Shown piece after piece: positions 58,690-64,000 of a DNA stretch of 64,000 bases (positions are counted from its first letter, which is position 1; each line of letters starts with the position of its first letter). Below the pieces are notes generated by a model. That model was given only the letters and a program-made list of their open reading frames with translations, had not been told where the DNA came from and made no database searches. A program made the translations under genes and the position numbers. Origin of the DNA: Verpa conica (lineage: Eukaryota > Ascomycota > Pezizomycetes > Pezizales > Morchellaceae); assembly GCA_033030425.1 (NCBI GenBank), contig JAUFSD010000017.1, positions 372,001 to 436,000 of the forward strand, read 5' to 3'.

Positions 58690-58904
58690 CTCGTAAACCG
58701 CTGACGTTTGTAGAATCAACCAGGTCTGCATATGAGTGCAGATGACCTACCTCAGCGTACAAAACTCCCCTTACCCAGTGTAGAGCCAATACCTTCGCTT
58801 TAGATTTTTTCTGAACTGTTATTTGGGCAGTATCCACTGGACCAACAACCATATGCACCCATATGCAGACCTGGTTGATTCTACAAACGTCAGCGGTTTA
58901 CGAG
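58690..58904. mobile_element. 215-bp TIR element with TA duplication (MITE)
   Basis: The two arms are 45 bp long and perfectly complementary, starting CTCGTAAACCGCTGACGTTT and ending at ...CTGCATATG. TA flanks both sides (58688-58689 and 58905-58906). The 125-bp centre has no coding potential. Perfect arms indicate a young insertion. Confidence 0.85.
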
Positions 58905-58915
58905 TATAGAGTATA

Positions 58916-59067
58916 CAGCTTCCGGCAACAAAGATCGAGAAACGTGGAGTTCGAATTTAGGGTTTCTATTAGCTTTTCAGTATTGTGGCAAAGATTATAG
59001 CAATTGTGCTGGCTGTTGGGCCCCTGCTCACTAACCCTGGTTTCTCGATCTTTCTTGCCGGAGACTG
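58916..59067. mobile_element. 152-bp TIR element with TA duplication (MITE)
   Basis: Arms of about 28 bp (left CAGCTTCCGGCAACAAAGAT, right arm reversed CAGTCTCCGGCAAGAAAGAT) continue into GATCGAGAAAC and are flanked by TA at 58914-58915 and 59068-59069. The arms differ at three positions. It sits 11 bp from the 215-bp element. Confidence 0.82.
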
Positions 59068-59069
59068 TA

Positions 59070-61501
59070 CTGCAGGTTTACTGAGTCAAAAACTGACATG
59101 AAGTGCCACAAAATTCAAGTGAGCGTTCACACCAACCAAAAAATATACTTTGAGGCCCCTGCATCCAATTCCTGTAACAGCCTCACTTTTACACCCACAA
59201 CACCTAAATCCTAACACCGGAAACCCAGGTCAAACCCACAGCAAACCGGAAAAAAAGGGAATTTACGCTAACCAGTACTCACCAGAGTGGATGTTAGAAA
59301 CCCTCTTGCCAAAAACTAAATCTACCGGAGGGACTAGGGTTAATTTGGGTTATAGTATAATCAAGCCTCCAATTAGTAAAGTTTAATTCTCAGGTATAGA
59401 GAAAAAAAAATCTCGAACCACCTGTAATTCCCCCAAATACAGCATAAAGGTTCAAATAACGAAACATAGCACAATCTGCGTAGAGTTCAATGATACCTTT
59501 ATATCCTAGAGCTGCTCTTGTAAATACCACCCCCATGACACCTAAAATTGAGTGATGGTACTGCCTTTTACCTATCAAACAATGAGCATGATAATTAGCA
59601 GGCAAGATCATAGGTCCAGGACTAGTGTATAGAAGATCCTGTATAAGACTCTAAATAAACCCGTATCCACAATAGATCGGAAACCCCCAGAGCGCAGGGT
59701 GGGGGTGCGGGGGAGGTGATGCGTATGATAGAAGAGTGCGGGTTTACTCGTGGCAGAGTAAAGGTATAGTGGGATAGGAGAATAGAGAGTATAGAAGCTT
59801 AGCAATTAAAGATTGTTAGCATTTTTGGGGCCACGCACTAGGCTCGTTAGAAATATTAATACCTACATATAGCGGCATATTCTAAACATCACCAATCATA
59901 TCCGTAAATGAGATCAGAGGCTTAGGACAAGAAACGGGCAGCCGATGAACCATTCTCCAGCAGCCTCTAGTCGCAAACTCGTAAAAACCCGAGCCGATCA
60001 CCCCCTAGAAACCGATCACTTGGCTTCCCTTGGGAATTCTCTGTGGGGATTAATCTCATCTTTCTGCTGCAGTATTGAGCTTTTGCCAAATATCGTGTGA
60101 TCGGTTTCGCCGTGAAATACTTTATCACCTCCGATAACGCGATACCTACCCTCCAACAGCTGAGCTAAATTCAGGTGAAATGGCTACCACTATCTAAGCG
60201 AGGTCTTCAAGCATTTGTACAAACATAACCTAACGGATTGCTTGCCTCAAACCGAATCGAGTGTCAAAGTGATTCAACAGATACAAGTCACCCCGGAAGA
60301 CTGCAGTTTAGAACAATCCTGTCGTGCATCCCTATTTAGATTGTTAAAGTGGGGATATCCCAGTATTTTAATATAATCTAAAAGGAGAATTTCCTTGAGA
60401 CCACTTAATCAAGATAGATAGAGTAGGACCTATCATCGGAGTGAGAATAATCAAGGAAATGTACTAACTATTAACCAATAACACAGAAATCCAGACAGGC
60501 TTGGCAGATGAGTGACTGAGACCTACAGGCAAGATTCCCGGGCGCAAACTAGTGAGCGAGAAATTGGATATCTAACGAAAGCCTACTGGTTTCCTGTGAC
60601 GGCAGAAGAGGTGGCCCTAAAATTTATAGGCTTTGTGATCACCCCCCTGTGATCTCTCGCTTATAGCGTTACCAACTCTCTCGTTAGATATTAAAGCCTT
60701 TTATAAAAATTAAAAAATGCAATTCAGTAGCTAAAGCACAATCACCCTATAAGGGCTCGGGTTACATTAGTACTTGCCTTATAATGGTATATATGTAATT
60801 GTGGCCTGACAGGGATTATTTTATATGTACTGAACCTTTCCTATAAGATATTCACCCTATAAAAATATAACACCACTCCAACTTTATATTCTTATAGGTT
60901 AATTGTACTTTATGGAATTGCCGTTGTTACGGACAGCTAAAATCTTACCCTAATTTTTCTGAAGTAGAACTGTTAGAGTTAGTAGAAATACTAAAGGTAC
61001 GAACTACTAGCAAACAGATAGGCCTACATATGTCTCACTTAAATCTAGGGTTGTCTGCCTTTGACTGTCTAAATCTTACTGAAAGATAAAGTCAGGTCCA
61101 GAATAGCCAAATATCTACGTACGTAGAACGACAACTGAACACGAAAATAATAATATCACCACACGAGAGCTACCTTAAGAGATTCAATAGAGTACCAACA
61201 GTCTCACTAAACTATAAATATTTACCCTAGATGTTTTTAAAACCACTCTTTTGCCTGTGATTTCAGTAGAGGGCTGGGCTTGTTACCAGTATTTTCTTGG
61301 GTCAACTGCTACAGCCCTACCAGGTGAACCCTTTCTACCCCCAGGACTAATTTCTTCCCCGGCAAGTATAGTTTCTCGCTGTGTAATCACACACGAGAAA
61401 TATACGTAAACTTTGGTCCTGATGCGTAGTCTGTTTATCCCTAGAATAGAGAATACTGTTCTAGGCCACCAGCCAATTTAATTTTGGGGCTTCACGAATA
61501 A
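59070..61501. other. Gene-poor AT-rich stretch
   Basis: No gene is supported. The minus-strand frame at 59390-59611 has no motif I recognise. A hairpin with 11-bp arms (AAACCGATCAC/GTGATCGGTTT) lies at 60009-60107, and partly inverted copies of TATCTAACGA lie near 60570 and 60685. Confidence 0.5.
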
Positions 61502-61873
61502 ACTACTGCTCCCATACATTCATGGCTTGCTCAGTCAATTGGCAAATTTTCTGGGGAAATAGGGTATGGGAATAGATTTTAGGTGCACTAAGATCATAGA
61601 TAGAATTTACCTGCCATGATTATCATTACCTTTAACTAGCGAAAGATTTGAAGTGCTCTTCTTTAAATTACTGGGGACCCATACAGTGAAAATTCACAAA
61701 TAAACTTCTCTAAATTCCTTTAGGTTTATTTGGGTGTGCAGGGTGTCTTACCTAAATTATCGAGGTTGACGCAAGTCTAGAACTACCTTCTCAATACTAT
61801 TATAAGTTGGTATTTAATTCTCCAGACCGTTTCCCAATAAACTGAGCGAGTCATGAATACATAGTAGTAGTAG
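61502..61873. mobile_element. Possible decayed TIR element, about 370 bp
   Basis: The left arm (CTACTGCTCCCATACATTCA then TGGCTTGCTCAG) aligns to the reverse complement of the right arm (CTACTACTATGTATTCATGA then CTCGCTCAG) with about 26 of 35 matches over the best block. Most differences are transitions, as expected from repeat-induced point mutation. Target duplication is not clear. Confidence 0.4.
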
Positions 61874-64000
61874 ACAATTGACGAATTGACCAGGCCCATT
61901 TGCGAAATCCCAAAATTTGCGGGTGTCCCAGAACAATACCGCCAGAAATACCTTATGCTATAAGCTCATGGTGAAAGGCCCTCAAAATGAAACTTTAGAT
62001 CCCCCCGTAGCCTTTATTGTTCATTTCTACTACCCCTTCCCCTCCATAGTATTTTTTAAGAATGTATATTGAGCATAGATAATTCACTTAATAGATTCTC
62101 GGGAGATACCCCCCCTCTGGCCTACTCTATAACCCGCCCCAGGGACCTCCAGTCCCTCCGTTAGCTCCCTTCTCTACCCTCAAATTTTTCTCTTCGATAT
62201 ACCTACAAGAAATCCCACTGTGAAAGCCTCATCCATCAGGTATTAAATTAACTGAATAGAAGAACAGATTACTTAATTAATTCCCTATATAAGCACCCAA
62301 GTGTCTTCTATATATTCATATATCTTTTCTATAGCGTGTTCTCTCTAGAATAGAATTATACTTACAGTTCCTTCTTACTAGAGAATGGTAGATATAAAGC
62401 CTTCTCAATAACAGGCGCATTACCTATTTAAGAAAATTTTCTCCAACAGCAGGTGTTATATATATTTACCGAGTGACAGATAGTGATTTAAAACTATACT
62501 AGATCTAAAAAACGACCCCTGGCGTAATAAAAGTATAGCTAGCGTTTCACTGTCAGAGGCAGTTCCTGAATAGTCCAAAACTCGCAATATCCTTATGGAG
62601 GATAGTAGCTACTAGCATTAGGGGCGCTAACACACACCCTTACCCTACAAATCCTGTATCTACATTTCCGTTTCTCAATAGATCGTGTGTGACCTATAAG
62701 AGATAAGCAGCGAATATGTAATAGTGAAGAATTTTGAAGAAGAGAAGAGAAAAAGACCTCTTATATTAAATTTATAATATTCACCCAGAATTAGTGATAT
62801 ATAGCTGGCCTCCAAAGAATCGAATGATGTCTTGATGGCTTTGTCATAAAGCTCAAATCTGCATCCACCCATAACAAACCCCTAGGAATTATAGCATGTA
62901 GTTAGAGTGTGCATAGCTAAATATTTCATAAGAGATTCAGCGGGAATTACGCGCACTATATGTAATATGCCTATCAAGTAGATACATGTAGTCTTTCCCC
63001 GATCTACATACTCCCACCAGACTACTCTAGTCCACCTCCGCCGACCACAAAATCGACTTTAACTAGAAGGGGTGATATGATATCACTCGGTCCCAATTGC
63101 ACCCCCACGTAAAAGATCCCCCACTTCAATCTCATTCTTCACGTTCCGTTCACATTCGATAATATTCCGAGGATCAAAACGTTAGCCCGACCCACTAAGT
63201 CCCTGTCTTAAACTCCGGATTACACAACAAACCCTTCGTTCCTTCCAAAGCCGGGTTAATAACTCCCACATGGGCAGGGCGGGGGCCAATTAGAAAACGA
63301 CCCGAGTAGGAAAGTAGATAAAAAAAAGCAAACTCAAGTCCCGAGGAACAAAAAAAAAACCCTCTCCCCCGGAAAAACTCGAAAGAGGAGATAGATAGAA
63401 AGGGGGGGGGGTTAACTGTCAGGGAGTAAGTAAGGAATGAATGAATAAAATAAGACCATATCAGCAGATATCTCTAAATAACAGTTTCGAAACTAAACCC
63501 CCCCCCCGTTCTAACTACATATATTTTTGACCGCCGATGAATTAGTAGTCGATATATATATAAGCAATCATACCGCATAGACCCCCAACTTTTCTCCTAG
63601 CTACGGACGGGGCCTATGGAAGGGTCGTCCCCTCCAAACGGTTTGGCAGCCGTTGACGTTTCCGCATGCACGAGCCATAGCCGAGGAGTCGGCACATGGC
63701 ATGCAGGAGTGTTAACGGGAGATGGTGGAAACGGGGAGGGGTTGGGCGTGGCATATGAATAATTCTTCTCTCCCCTAAACCCAATTCTCAATTCCAAAAC
63801 CACGGGCCCTCGCAAGAATATATGAAGGGGAATTACTCGGGTAAACCAAGAAAAGTCACAACCGTTAGACACACCCCCCGGTTAGTCGGGTCAATTGATT
63901 ACATACTTTCCCGTAAACCCCCCACCCTTGGCCCTAATTTCTTATTTGAAGAAATCTCCGCTCGTTTCAGAAAAAATATCTGCGACCTAAATATGCAGTA
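61874..64000. other. Gene-poor right end
   Basis: No gene is supported. A TACATGTA palindrome lies near 62986 and G and C runs lie at 63400-63510. The minus-strand frame at 63597-63872 lacks any recognised domain. Confidence 0.5.

Noticed and set aside
59390..59611. 73-codon minus-strand frame
   Set aside because: No recognised domain and no continuation; could be a transposon relic but nothing in it proves that.
60009..60107. 11-bp inverted repeat (AAACCGATCAC/GTGATCGGTTT) as a possible MITE
   Set aside because: Arms are short, there is no target duplication and the interior is only about 75 bp.

Overview
This window looks like nuclear DNA of a filamentous ascomycete (Pezizomycotina). The evidence is the genes themselves: palC of the ambient-pH pathway, a two-FHA Rad53-type checkpoint kinase, Pex5, the 12.3 kDa complex I subunit, Mis18, a Zn2Cys6 factor and a large ankyrin membrane protein. 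Most genes carry 40-125 nt introns with GT...AG ends, some with CTAAC-like branch sites; one intron is about 215 nt. Class cannot be fixed by eye; a Pezizomycete (truffle/morel relatives) would fit the long AT-rich spacers and TA-flanked repeats, but this is inference. No prokaryotic features such as CRISPR arrays or operons are present.

Layout: 1-10.8 kb holds rad53 (+) and pex5 (-), separated by an AT-rich spacer with a 579-bp inverted-repeat element. 13.7-16.0 kb holds a glutaredoxin-fold SH3BGR-like protein with a very long acidic tail (+). 16-20.4 kb is gene-poor and carries one tRNA-Thr-like gene. 20.5-23.6 kb encodes a 961-residue protein I do not recognise (-). 28.1-36.2 kb is a plus-strand run: a Zn2Cys6 transcription factor, a mitochondrial two-RRM protein whose start codon is split by an intron, a 498-bp TA-flanked element, and mis18. 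37.4-42.9 kb holds palC (-), divergent from nuo-12.3 (+), then threonine aldolase (+). 43.4-51.5 kb holds a kinase-ankyrin fusion (-), an Ofd1/Tpa1-type prolyl hydroxylase (+) and an F-box-like protein (+). 53.5-57.9 kb is a multi-pass membrane protein with nine near-identical ankyrin repeats (-), apparently truncated by a nonsense codon. 57.9-64 kb is gene-poor, with two adjacent short TA-flanked inverted-repeat elements and a third, more decayed one.

Functionally the window is a mixture of housekeeping genes (DNA-damage checkpoint, peroxisome import, centromere loading, respiration, threonine breakdown, oxygen-dependent hydroxylation, pH sensing) and a more accessory right third. There the two ankyrin genes stand out; the 53.5-57.9 kb gene has the hallmarks of fast-evolving fungal recognition proteins. 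Exon joins were worked out by reading frame, splice signals and remembered family motifs, not by transcript data. At least four small TIR elements with TA duplications and an overrepresented palindrome, TACATGTA, are the main non-coding signals.
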